NCBI RefSeq assembly: GCF_028994805.1
Contig: NZ_JAJQQP010000005.1
Span: 186,001 to 250,000, forward strand
Source of the DNA: Promicromonospora iranensis
GTDB lineage: Bacteria; Actinomycetota; Actinomycetes; Actinomycetales; Cellulomonadaceae
Direction: 5' to 3'
Length of the DNA stretch: 64,000 nt
Shown here: positions 26,508 to 34,245 of the stretch, piece after piece
How the letters are laid out: each line of letters opens with the position of its first letter
Numbering within the stretch: the stretch's first letter is position 1
Notes under the pieces: generated by a model
The model's input: the letters and a program-made list of their open reading frames with translations, nothing else
Database searches by the model: none
Told to the model about the DNA's origin: nothing
Made by a program: the position numbers and the translations under genes

Positions 26508-27402
26508 CACGACAGGTCCCGCCACCGCCGCTCCGCCGGCCGTGCGACACGTGGTCGCACGACCACCGACGTTCCGCCGCAGGCTGCGCAGCGTCCTCAA
26601 GCACGCCGGGCTGCTGGCGCTCTCGCTCCTGATGATCTACCCGCTGATCTGGCTCGTGGTCGCCTCGCTGCGGCCCGACGACGAGATCTTCCGCGACCTC
26701 TCGATCGTCCTGACCGACCCGACGGGCGAGAACTACGCCTCCGGCTGGGAGGCGCACCGGCACTCGTTCACGCGGTACTTCCTGAACTCGGCGGTGCTGT
26801 CGATCGGGGCGATCCTCGGGAACCTGATCTCGTGCTCCCTGGCGGCGTACGCGTTCGCGCGCCTGCGGTTCCCGCTGCGCACCCTGTGGTTCGCGACGAT
26901 GCTCGCCACGATCATGCTGCCGGTGCACGTGGTGATCGTGCCGCAGTACGTGATCTTCGCCCAGCTCGGCTGGATCAACACGTTCCTGCCGCTCGTGGTG
27001 CCCAAGTTCCTGGCCACGGACGCGTTCTTCGTGTTCCTCATGGTCCAGTTCATCCGCGGCATCCCCCGCGAGCTGGACGAGGCCGCGCGGCTGGACGGGG
27101 CAGGCCACCTGCGCATCTTCGGGCAGATCATTTTGCCCCTGATGGTGCCCGCCCTCGCCACCACCACGATCTTCACGTTCATCTGGACGTGGTCCGACTT
27201 CTTCGGGCCGCTGATCTACCTGACGTCCCAGGAGAACTGGACCGTCTCGCTCGCCCTGCGGGCGTTCCTCGACGCGACGTCGGAGTCGAACTTCGGCGGC
27301 ATGTTCGCGATGTCGGTGCTGTCCCTGCTCCCGCTGTTCCTGGCGTTCCTGCTGGGCCAGCGGTATCTGGTCAGGGGGTTCGCGACGACCGGGATCAAGT
27401 AG
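26497..27402 (+). CDS. Sugar ABC transporter permease (MalG-type), second importer
   Basis: A 301-residue CUT1 permease with six hydrophobic helices, the EAA loop 'ELDEAARLDGAGHLRIFGQIILPLMVPAL' and the C-terminal 'RYLVRGFATTGIK'. Its ATG lies inside the 3' end of the preceding permease gene (11-base overlap), showing translational coupling. It is the last gene of the locus; a perfect GC palindrome follows. Confidence 0.92.
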   Translation: MTTDTTGPATAAPPAVRHVVARPPTFRRRLRSVLKHAGLLALSLLMIYPLIWLVVASLRPDDEIFRDLSIVLTDPTGENYASGWEAHRHSFTRYFLNSAVLSIGAILGNLISCSLAAYAFARLRFPLRTLWFATMLATIMLPVHVVIVPQYVIFAQLGWINTFLPLVVPKFLATDAFFVFLMVQFIRGIPRELDEAARLDGAGHLRIFGQIILPLMVPALATTTIFTFIWTWSDFFGPLIYLTSQENWTVSLALRAFLDATSESNFGGMFAMSVLSLLPLFLAFLLGQRYLVRGFATTGIK

Positions 27403-27437
27403 GCCGCACCCAGCGGACGTCCCGGGCCCAGGAGACG

Positions 27438-27463
27438 CCCGGCCCGCCGGCCGGCGGGCCGGG
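27438..27463. terminator. 26-bp perfect GC palindrome between convergent genes
   Basis: The sequence from 27438 to 27463 (core GGCCCGCCGGCCGGCGGGCC, 27441-27460) is a perfect palindrome with no loop, between the stop of the second permease and the convergent acyltransferase. It is a likely bidirectional terminator. Confidence 0.6.
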
Positions 27464-27469
27464 GACGGC

Positions 27470-28234
27470 TCAGCGGCTGGGGCGCTTCGGCTTCTCGACC
27501 TCCGGGAGAGGCAGGCCACCGGGGCCTTCCTCCGACGCGGGGATCGGGGGCTCGCCGCGGGCCGCGCGTTCCTTCGCGCTCGCCGCGTACGCGTCGACGT
27601 ACTCCTGGCCGGACAGCGCGAGGATGGCGTACTCGATCTCGTCGGCGACGGCGCGCAGCACGAACCTGTCGGTCTCCATGCCCTTGTACCGGCTGAAGTC
27701 GAGCGGCTCGCCGATCACGGCGCCGAGCGGCATGAACGTGGGCAGGCCGCGCCCGGGGGGCTGGGCGACGTCGGTGTCGACCATGGCGACGGGGACGACC
27801 GGGGCGCCGGACTCGAGCGCCATCCGGGCCACGCCGGTCTTCGCCTTGTACAGGCGGCCGTCGGGGCTGCGGGTGCCCTCGGGGTAGATGCCGAACAGGT
27901 TGCCCTCACGCAGCACGCGCAACCCCGTGCGCAGCGCTGCCTCGCTCGCGGCGCCGCCGGACCGGTCCACCGGGATCATGCCGATGCCCGTCATGAACCA
28001 GGCCACGAACTTGCCCTTGAGGCCCTTGCCCGTGAAGTAGTCGGACTTGGCGAGGAACGTCACCCGGCGCGTGAGCAGGAGCGGCAGGATGAACGAGTCG
28101 ATCACCGCCAGGTGGTTGCTGGCCATGATCGCCGGGCCGGTGCGCGGCACGTTCTTGGCGCCGATCACCCACGGCTTGTACGCGAGGCGCAGCCAGGGGC
28201 CGACCAGCAGGTTCCGCATCACCCAGTAGAACAA
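27470..28234 (-). CDS. 1-acyl-sn-glycerol-3-phosphate acyltransferase (PlsC family)
   Basis: Transfers an acyl group to lysophosphatidic acid in membrane phospholipid synthesis. The 254-residue protein has the PlsC motifs 'NHLAVIDS' (HxxxxD, catalytic His and Asp) and 'FGIYPEGTRSPDG' (substrate phosphate binding), then 'GAPVVPVAMVDTD'. An N-terminal hydrophobic stretch suits membrane association; the C-terminus is a charged, Pro-rich tail. TTG 28234 is chosen because GGAGG precedes it at good spacing and it gives the family's 'FYW' N-terminus. A homologue (Rv2182c) sits in the corresponding part of the mycobacterial order. Confidence 0.88.
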   Translation of the reverse strand: MFYWVMRNLLVGPWLRLAYKPWVIGAKNVPRTGPAIMASNHLAVIDSFILPLLLTRRVTFLAKSDYFTGKGLKGKFVAWFMTGIGMIPVDRSGGAASEAALRTGLRVLREGNLFGIYPEGTRSPDGRLYKAKTGVARMALESGAPVVPVAMVDTDVAQPPGRGLPTFMPLGAVIGEPLDFSRYKGMETDRFVLRAVADEIEYAILALSGQEYVDAYAASAKERAARGEPPIPASEEGPGGLPLPEVEKPKRPSR

Positions 28235-28289
28235 GATTCCTCCTCCAGACCCGGCCCCGCGGGCCCCCCGACGACAATAGAGTGTGCCC

Positions 28290-28934
28290 ATGGCCGCATC
28301 GAACACCGACGACCGAGACGACGACGTGCCCGGCGACACCCCACGCGAGCTGGGCGACGACGACGTGGCCTCGCGCTGGGCCGACATCGTCGCAACCCTC
28401 GGCGACATGGACGTCTCGCGGGCCGACGGCACGGCCGGCGACCCCGAGAAGCCCGCCGAATCCTCTCAGACTTCGCGGCCCGATGACGAGAGCACCGCCG
28501 ACGCCGCCGCCGGCGACCGTTCCGGCGCTCGCGCCGGCAACGGTGGTGACGGCTCTGCGGACGGCTCGGACGAGGACTCGGACGACGACTCGGCGACCGG
28601 GTCGCGCGTGATCCTGCCCGCCGGCCCGCGCGACTGGCCGCTGACGCCGGAGATCGAGGCGCTCGAGGAGGAGGAGTCCCACTTCACGCCGCCCGAGCCG
28701 CCGCCCCTGCTGTCGCGCGACCCGCTGCTCACGATGGCCTGGAGCTTCGTCGTGGGTGTGCCCTCGCTGGCCGTGATCGGGATGATCGTGTCGGCGGCGA
28801 TGCCGGCCGTGTCGATCCCCCCGCTGGCCGGGCAGATCAGCCTCGGCCTGTTCGTGGCGGGCCTCGGTGTGCTGATCTGGCGCATGCCCCACCAGCGGGA
28901 CCCCGACGACGACGGGCCGGGCGCCGTCGTGTGA
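28290..28934 (+). CDS. Acidic membrane protein of unknown function
   Basis: I do not recognise a named family. The 214-residue protein has a highly acidic, low-complexity N-terminal half rich in Asp, Ser and Ala (to about residue 110), a short conserved-looking 'GPRDWPLTPEIEALEEEESHFTPPEPPPLL' linker, and two transmembrane helices near the C-terminus, 'WSFVVGVPSLAVIGMIVSAAM' and 'ISLGLFVAGLGVLIWRM'. The soluble half probably faces the cytoplasm. ATG 28290 is used; a GTG two codons earlier is equally possible. It is divergent from the acyltransferase and converges on the glucokinase gene. Confidence 0.7.
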   Translation: MAASNTDDRDDDVPGDTPRELGDDDVASRWADIVATLGDMDVSRADGTAGDPEKPAESSQTSRPDDESTADAAAGDRSGARAGNGGDGSADGSDEDSDDDSATGSRVILPAGPRDWPLTPEIEALEEEESHFTPPEPPPLLSRDPLLTMAWSFVVGVPSLAVIGMIVSAAMPAVSIPPLAGQISLGLFVAGLGVLIWRMPHQRDPDDDGPGAVV

Positions 28935-28994
28935 TCCGGGCCGGTGTGAGGCCGCCGGAGTCCGACACACGAGCCCGACACGCGACGCCGACAG

Positions 28995-29034
28995 GTCAGA
29001 AGCTCAGTTCACCCGGGTGAACTGAGCTTCTGAC
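28995..29034. terminator. 40-bp perfect palindrome between convergent genes
   Basis: Bases 28995-29014 and 29015-29034 are exact reverse complements (arm starts gtcagaagctcagttcaccc), with no loop. A second palindrome, CCCGAGATCTCGGG (29043-29056), follows. The site lies between the stops of the membrane protein gene and the ROK glucokinase and would stop transcription from both sides. Confidence 0.7.
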
Positions 29035-29081
29035 AGGTCGCTCCCGAGATCTCGGGGGCTTTCCGATATCCGGGGGAGCGC

Positions 29082-30026
29082 TCAGCGACGGGCGAGGTCC
29101 GCGGCGCCCACGATGCCCGCCTCGTTGCCGTGCTCGGCCAGCTCGATCTTCGCGACCGGACGGTGGCCCATGGCGGACAGCTGGGCCTCGAAGCCTCGCC
29201 GCACCGGGCCGAGCAGCAGGTCGCCGGCCGCGCCGACGCCGCCGCCGATGACGATGAGCTCCGGGTCGAGCAGGGCCGCCACCGACGCGGACCCCTCACC
29301 GATCCAGCGCCCGAGGGTGGCGAGCAGCTCGACGGACAGCGGGTCGCCCTCCTGGGCGGCCTCGGTCACCATCTTACCCCTGATCTCAGCAGGCTCACCG
29401 CCCGAGAGCTCCAGCAGCCTGGCGGCCTGGTCGACGCGCGCGACGGCGGCGTGCTGGGCGTCGCGCTCCAGCGCGCTGCCCGAGGCGTACTGCTCCCAGC
29501 AGCCCTCGTGGCCGCAGCCGCAGTAGTGCCCCTCCGGCACCACGCGCATGTGCCCGACCTCTGCCGCCATGCCCCACTTGCCGCGCACGAGCTCCCGCTC
29601 GGAGATGACCGCGCCGCCGAGGCCGGTGCCGACGGTGAGCATGAGCATGTCGGTGGCGTCGCGCCCCGCGCCGAACCGGAACTCGGCCCAGCCGGCGGCG
29701 TTCGCGTCGTTCTCCACCACGATGGGCAGGTCGGCGTCGACCAGCTCGGCCACCTTCGCGGCCAGCGGGTACTCCCGCCAGGCGATGTTGGGGGCGAAGT
29801 TCACGGACGTCCGGTCGGGGCTCACGAAGCCCGCGGCGGCGAGGCCGATCGCGCTCACCTCGTGCTCCTTGACGAGCTCGTTGCAGGCGTCGGCGATCGC
29901 CCTGTCGATGTGCGCGACGTCGTCGGCGTCGGTCTCCCGCCGCACCTGGGCGAGGATCTTGCCCTCCTCGTCGACGACTCCCACAGCGATCTTGGTGCCG
30001 CCGATGTCGACCCCGATGGCGTGCAT
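29082..30026 (-). CDS. ROK-family glucokinase
   Basis: Phosphorylates glucose to glucose 6-phosphate in the cytoplasm. The 314-residue protein has the N-terminal ATP-binding 'GVDIGGTKIAVGVVD', the catalytic 'VVENDANAAGWAEF', the second phosphate motif 'MLTVGTGLGGAV' and the ROK zinc motif 'CGCGHEGCWEQYASG' (Cys-x-Cys-x4-Cys). There is no N-terminal helix-turn-helix, so this is a kinase and not a ROK repressor. ATG 30026 starts directly at the first strand. It would receive glucose freed by the glycosidases nearby and is also a conserved backbone gene. Confidence 0.93.
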   Translation of the reverse strand: MHAIGVDIGGTKIAVGVVDEEGKILAQVRRETDADDVAHIDRAIADACNELVKEHEVSAIGLAAAGFVSPDRTSVNFAPNIAWREYPLAAKVAELVDADLPIVVENDANAAGWAEFRFGAGRDATDMLMLTVGTGLGGAVISERELVRGKWGMAAEVGHMRVVPEGHYCGCGHEGCWEQYASGSALERDAQHAAVARVDQAARLLELSGGEPAEIRGKMVTEAAQEGDPLSVELLATLGRWIGEGSASVAALLDPELIVIGGGVGAAGDLLLGPVRRGFEAQLSAMGHRPVAKIELAEHGNEAGIVGAADLARR

Positions 30027-30191
30027 TCGTCCTCACGTTCTCTCGTTGCACGACGGTCGTACGGACCGTCGAAAAGGAGGCTGCACCGAGTAGGTGCGCA
30101 CAACCAGGGTAGCGACCGCCAGGAGTGCAACACACGGCGTCCGTTTCCCGGTATCTTTGCAGGCACGGTCAGTACTGCCACTGGAGTCAGA

Positions 30192-32024
30192 ATGGACGAG
30201 ATCAACAGCGCGATTCTCATCGAGCTGCCCCCCACCTCCAATCTCAACGATGTACTCGCGGATCGTGTCGGCGCCGGTGCCGACAAGCCGATGATGGAGG
30301 TCCCGGCCGGCAAGGGCGAGCCCTGGCGCGTCGTCACGGCCGGAGAGTTCGACGCCCAGGTGGTTGCTGTGGCGAAGGGCCTCGCGGCCCGCGGCATCGA
30401 GCCCGGCGACAAGGTCGGCATCATGTGCCGCACCCGGTACGAGTGGGCCGTGCTGGACTTCGCGGCCTGGGCCGCGGGCGCCGTGCCCGTACCCGTCTAC
30501 GAGACCTCCTCGGCCGAACAGGTCGAGTGGATCCTGTCCGATGCCGACGTGAAGCTCGTCTTCACCGAGACCGCGGCCAATGCCGCCACCGTCGAAGAGG
30601 TGCGCGCCGCCTGCCCGCTCGTGACCGACGTGCTCGTCATCGACGACGGCGCGCTGGACGCGGTGGTGGCCGACGGCGTGGAGGTGCCCGACGCCGAGAT
30701 CATCCGGCGCCGCGCTCTGGCGGACCTCGACGACCTCGCCACGATCATCTACACCTCGGGCACCACGGGTCGCCCCAAGGGGGCCGAGCTGACGCACCGC
30801 AACTTCGCGTCGCTCGCCGTGAACGCCGTCGAGGCGGTGCCGGAGGTGTTCGCCAAGGAGGGCGGACGCACCCTCCTGTTCATCCCGATGGCCCACGTGT
30901 TCGCGCGGTACATCCACGTGCTCGGCGTGGCCGGCGGCGTGGTCACCGGGCACTGGGCCGACACGACGACGCTGGTCGACGGGCTCGGCGAGTTCAAGCC
31001 GACGTTCATCCTCGCGGTGCCGCGCGTGTTCGAGAAAGTCTACAACACCGCCGAGCAGACGGCGGCGGCCGGCGGCAAGTCGAAGATCTTCCACTGGGCC
31101 ACCGCGACGGGTATCGCGTGGTCGCGGGCGCTCGACACGCCGTCGGGCCCGAGCCTGGGCCTGAAGCTCCAGCACTCGGTCGCCAGCGCACTGGTGTTCT
31201 CGAAGCTGCGGGCCAAGCTGGGCGGCCAGGCGGATTTCGCTGTCTCGGGCGGCGGCCCGCTGGGCGAGCGCCTCGGCCACTTCTACCGTGGACTGGGCCT
31301 CACCGTGCTCGAGGGCTACGGCCTCACCGAGTCCACGGCCCCGGCAACCGTGACCCGCCCGACGGCGACGAAGATCGGCACGGTCGGCCCGCCGCTGCCG
31401 GGCTGCTCCGTCAAGATCGCGGCGGACGGCGAGATCCTCCTCAAGGGCCAGAACATCTTCCGGGCATACCACAACAACGAAGCCGCCACCGCGGAGTCGT
31501 TCACCGAGGATGGCTGGTTCCTCACCGGCGACCTGGGCGTTCTGGACGACGACGGGTTCCTCACGATCACCGGTCGCAAGAAGGAGATCATCGTCACCGC
31601 GGGCGGCAAGAACGTGGCGCCCTCGAACCTCGAGGACCGGATCCGGTCGCACGCCCTGGTCAGCCAGTGCGTGGTGGTCGGTGACGGCAAGCCGTACATC
31701 GGCGCGCTCGTGACGCTCGACGCCGAGGGGCTGCCGGGCTGGCTGAAGATGCACGGCAAGCCCGCGCTGTCCGTGGACGAGGCGCGCAAGGACCCCGACG
31801 TCCTGGCCGCGCTGGACGAGGCGGTGCAGCGCGCGAACAAGGCGGTCTCGAAGGCCGAGTCGATCCGCAAGTACACGGTGCTGGCGACCGACCTGACCAT
31901 CGAGAACGGGTACCTCACACCGAAGCAGAGCGTGAAGCGGTCCGTGTTCCTGAAGGACTTCGACGAGGACGTCGAGCGCCTGTACGCGGACAAGAACAGG
32001 GAGAGCCTGCACCTCATCGGCTGA
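30192..32024 (+). CDS. Long-chain fatty-acid--CoA ligase
   Basis: Activates fatty acids to acyl-CoA through an acyl-adenylate. The 610-residue protein has the ANL signature 'IIYTSGTTGRPKGAELTHRN', 'VLEGYGLTEST', 'GWFLTGDLGVLDDDGFLTITGRKKEIIVTAGGKNVAPSNLED', and the C-terminal catalytic-lysine region 'YLTPKQSVKR'. Length and the 'NVAPSNLED' form match the FadD15/long-chain group. ATG 30192 follows GGAG with five-base spacing. It is divergent from the glucokinase and ends at a long palindrome; FadD15 is at a similar place in mycobacteria. Confidence 0.93.
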   Translation: MDEINSAILIELPPTSNLNDVLADRVGAGADKPMMEVPAGKGEPWRVVTAGEFDAQVVAVAKGLAARGIEPGDKVGIMCRTRYEWAVLDFAAWAAGAVPVPVYETSSAEQVEWILSDADVKLVFTETAANAATVEEVRAACPLVTDVLVIDDGALDAVVADGVEVPDAEIIRRRALADLDDLATIIYTSGTTGRPKGAELTHRNFASLAVNAVEAVPEVFAKEGGRTLLFIPMAHVFARYIHVLGVAGGVVTGHWADTTTLVDGLGEFKPTFILAVPRVFEKVYNTAEQTAAAGGKSKIFHWATATGIAWSRALDTPSGPSLGLKLQHSVASALVFSKLRAKLGGQADFAVSGGGPLGERLGHFYRGLGLTVLEGYGLTESTAPATVTRPTATKIGTVGPPLPGCSVKIAADGEILLKGQNIFRAYHNNEAATAESFTEDGWFLTGDLGVLDDDGFLTITGRKKEIIVTAGGKNVAPSNLEDRIRSHALVSQCVVVGDGKPYIGALVTLDAEGLPGWLKMHGKPALSVDEARKDPDVLAALDEAVQRANKAVSKAESIRKYTVLATDLTIENGYLTPKQSVKRSVFLKDFDEDVERLYADKNRESLHLIG

Positions 32025-32073
32025 AGCTCCTCGGCCGGTTGGTGACTTCGGTCGGTTGCTGGTGGGGCGTCAT

Positions 32074-32139
32074 GACTTCGGTCCGTTGTTCTGAGATCGG
32101 TCAATCAAACGACCGATCTCAGAGCAACGGACCGAAGTC
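32074..32139. terminator. Long hairpin, 29-bp stem, between convergent genes
   Basis: Arm 32074-32102 pairs with 32111-32139 over 29 bases with one U.G wobble and an eight-base loop (aatcaaac). Outside it a second pair, GTCGGTTGC (32051-32059) and GCAACCGAC (32154-32162), makes a nested outer stem. It lies between the stops of the acyl-CoA ligase and the GNAT gene, so it should act on both strands. Confidence 0.7.
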
Positions 32140-32209
32140 GTTGCGGTGCTGAGGCAACCGACCGACGTCGCACGGCCTCGCTCCGCCGTCGTGCCGTGTC
32201 CGGTGCCCG

Positions 32210-32743
32210 CTATCCCGCCGTCAGCGAGATCCAGGTGTCGGGTGGCAGGTCCGGCCGGCCGGGTACGGCCCGGTGCTCCTCGGTCCACGCCTGCCCGACG
32301 GCGTCGGTGGCCACCGCCCGCCAGAACCGCACGGCAGGCGGGTTGGCGTCCTGGAACGGGACCTCCCAGCGGCCTGGGAAGCTCGCCAGGACGTGTGCCG
32401 CGAGCTCGCGCCCGACGCCGCTCCGTCGGGCCCCGCGCACCACGAAGAACGAGCTGACCACGTGGGTCGGCCCGTCGAGCCCGCGCACGAGCGCGAAGCC
32501 GACGGGCGACGGCGGGGTGCCCTCGGGCTCCAGGTGGGCGAGGACGCCGCGCCGGCCCGGGTCGGTGAACGTGGCGTCGAGCCGGTCACGCCGGAACTGA
32601 CCGGTCGGGTCGGGGAGCGCCCCCGTGACCTCCGACAGGTCGTGCCGGAACAGGAGCCAGAGCCGCTCCAGGACCGGGCGGTCGGCGGGCGTCGTCGGGC
32701 GGACGATGAGTCGTGCGGGCGCGGAAGCGGGCGATTCGGTCAT
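32210..32743 (-). CDS. GNAT-family N-acetyltransferase
   Basis: A 177-residue acetyl-CoA-dependent acyltransferase of unknown substrate. The GNAT pattern is seen in 'LIVRPTTPADRPVLERLW', the beta4 strand 'THVVSSFFVVRGARRSGVGRELAAHVLASFPG' with the pyrophosphate-binding R-R-S-G-V-G loop, and 'ANPPAVRFWRAVATDAVG'. ATG 32743 is directly preceded by a stem-loop, with no clear Shine-Dalgarno sequence outside it. The neighbours give no clue to the substrate. Confidence 0.85.
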   Translation of the reverse strand: MTESPASAPARLIVRPTTPADRPVLERLWLLFRHDLSEVTGALPDPTGQFRRDRLDATFTDPGRRGVLAHLEPEGTPPSPVGFALVRGLDGPTHVVSSFFVVRGARRSGVGRELAAHVLASFPGRWEVPFQDANPPAVRFWRAVATDAVGQAWTEEHRAVPGRPDLPPDTWISLTAG

Positions 32744-32750
32744 AACAGAA

Positions 32751-32782
32751 AGCCTCCCGGGCCATTAGGCAACCGGGAGGCT
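32751..32782. promoter_or_regulatory. Stem-loop just before the GNAT start codon
   Basis: AGCCTCCCGG (32751-32760) pairs exactly with CCGGGAGGCT (32773-32782) around a 12-base loop. On the minus strand the stem ends about seven bases before the GNAT ATG and is followed by TTTCTGTT, so it looks like either an intrinsic terminator for upstream antisense transcription or an attenuator hiding the GGGAGG ribosome-binding sequence. Its function is inferred only. Confidence 0.5.
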
Positions 32783-32987
32783 CACTGCAATTCTCTCACG
32801 CGCCGCGAGCCCGAGTCGAGACGCTAGTTGGTCACAGGTGCCCGCGCTCCCGGTCGGCGGCGTGCTCACTCACCGGACGTGCCGGGCGCGGTCGTCGACC
32901 CTCAGTAGGATGACGACGAAGGGTGCCGCGCGGGCGATCGCCGGCTGGGGCGCCCGTGAACTTTCCCTGATGAGAGGTGCTCCTCCG

Positions 32988-34214
32988 ATGGCTGTTCGTC
33001 GTGTGGCCCTGCTGACCGCCGGCGGCTTCGCGCCCTGCCTGTCGTCCTCGGTTGGCGGCCTGATCGAGCGTTACACCGAGCTCGACCCCGAGATCGAGAT
33101 CATTGCCTACCTGCACGGCTACCACGGCCTGCTGACCGGCAACAAGATAGAGATCGGTGAAGAGGCGCGCGCCCAGGCCCCGATCCTGCACCGCTTCGGC
33201 GGCTCGCCGATCGGCAACTCCCGCGTGAAGCTGACCAACGTCAAGGACGCGGTCAAGCGCGGCCTCGTCAAGGAGGGTCAGGACCCGCTGCACGTCGCCG
33301 CGGAGCAGCTGAAGGCCGACGGCGTGGACGTGCTGCACACGATCGGCGGCGACGACACCAACACGACCGCCGCCGACCTCGCCGCCTACCTGCACGAGAA
33401 CGGCTACGAGCTCACCGTCGTGGGCCTGCCGAAGACCATCGACAACGACGTGGTGCCGATCAAGCAGTCCCTGGGCGCGTGGACCGCGGCCGAGGAGGGC
33501 GCGAAGTTCGCGGCCAACGTCATCGGTGAGAACCGGGTCGGCCCGCGCATGCTGATCGTGCACGAGGTCATGGGGCGGCACTGCGGCTGGCTGACGGCGG
33601 CCACCGCGAAGTCGTACCGCGAGTGGCTCGACGCCCAGGAGTGGGCCCCGGCCCTCGGCCTGTCCCGTGAGCGCTGGGACGTGCACGCCGTGTTCCTGCC
33701 GGAGCTCGAGATCGACCTCGAGGGCGAGGCCAAGCGCCTGCGCGGCGTCATGGACGAGATCGGCAACGTCAACATCTTCCTGTCGGAGGGTGCGGGCATG
33801 CACGAGATCGTGGCCCAGCTCGAGGCTGCCGGCGAGACCGTGGAGCGCGACCCGTTCGGGCACGTGAAGCTCGACACGATCAACCCCGGCCAGTGGTTCG
33901 CGAAGCAGTTCGCGGAGAAGCTGGGCGCCGAGAAGACGATGGTGCAGAAGTCGGGCTACTACTCCCGCGCCGCCGCCGCGAACAGCGACGACCTGCGCCT
34001 CATCAAGTCGATGACCGACTACGCGGTGGAGTGCGCGCTGCGTGGCGAGTCCGGCGTCATCGGCCACGACGAGGAGGACGGCGACAAGCTCAAGGCGATC
34101 GCGTTCCCGCGCATCGCCGGCGGCAAGGCGTTCGACGTCTCGCAGGAGTGGTTCGGCGAGATCCTCGCGGACATCGGCCAGCCGCTCGTGCCGGCCGCCC
34201 CGGCGGAGCACTGA
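32988..34214 (+). CDS. pfp: Pyrophosphate-dependent 6-phosphofructokinase
   Basis: Phosphorylates fructose 6-phosphate reversibly in glycolysis, with PPi as the phosphoryl donor. The 408-residue protein has 'GGDDTNTTA' (120-128), where the second Asp replaces the Gly of ATP-dependent enzymes and blocks ATP, and 'LPKTIDND' (147-154), where Lys replaces the usual Gly; both are the known PPi signatures. 'MGRHCGWLTA' and 'GPRMLIVHEVMGR' are also typical. ATG 32988 follows GAGAGG; the longer frame from 32838 is discounted. It sits 31 bases before the DAHP synthase gene. Such enzymes can also act on sedoheptulose 7-phosphate, the substrate of the cyclase in the nearby cluster, but this link is speculative. 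Confidence 0.92.
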   Translation: MAVRRVALLTAGGFAPCLSSSVGGLIERYTELDPEIEIIAYLHGYHGLLTGNKIEIGEEARAQAPILHRFGGSPIGNSRVKLTNVKDAVKRGLVKEGQDPLHVAAEQLKADGVDVLHTIGGDDTNTTAADLAAYLHENGYELTVVGLPKTIDNDVVPIKQSLGAWTAAEEGAKFAANVIGENRVGPRMLIVHEVMGRHCGWLTAATAKSYREWLDAQEWAPALGLSRERWDVHAVFLPELEIDLEGEAKRLRGVMDEIGNVNIFLSEGAGMHEIVAQLEAAGETVERDPFGHVKLDTINPGQWFAKQFAEKLGAEKTMVQKSGYYSRAAAANSDDLRLIKSMTDYAVECALRGESGVIGHDEEDGDKLKAIAFPRIAGGKAFDVSQEWFGEILADIGQPLVPAAPAEH

Positions 34215-34245
34215 GCACGGTGCGGGCACCACGACCGGCGAGCCG

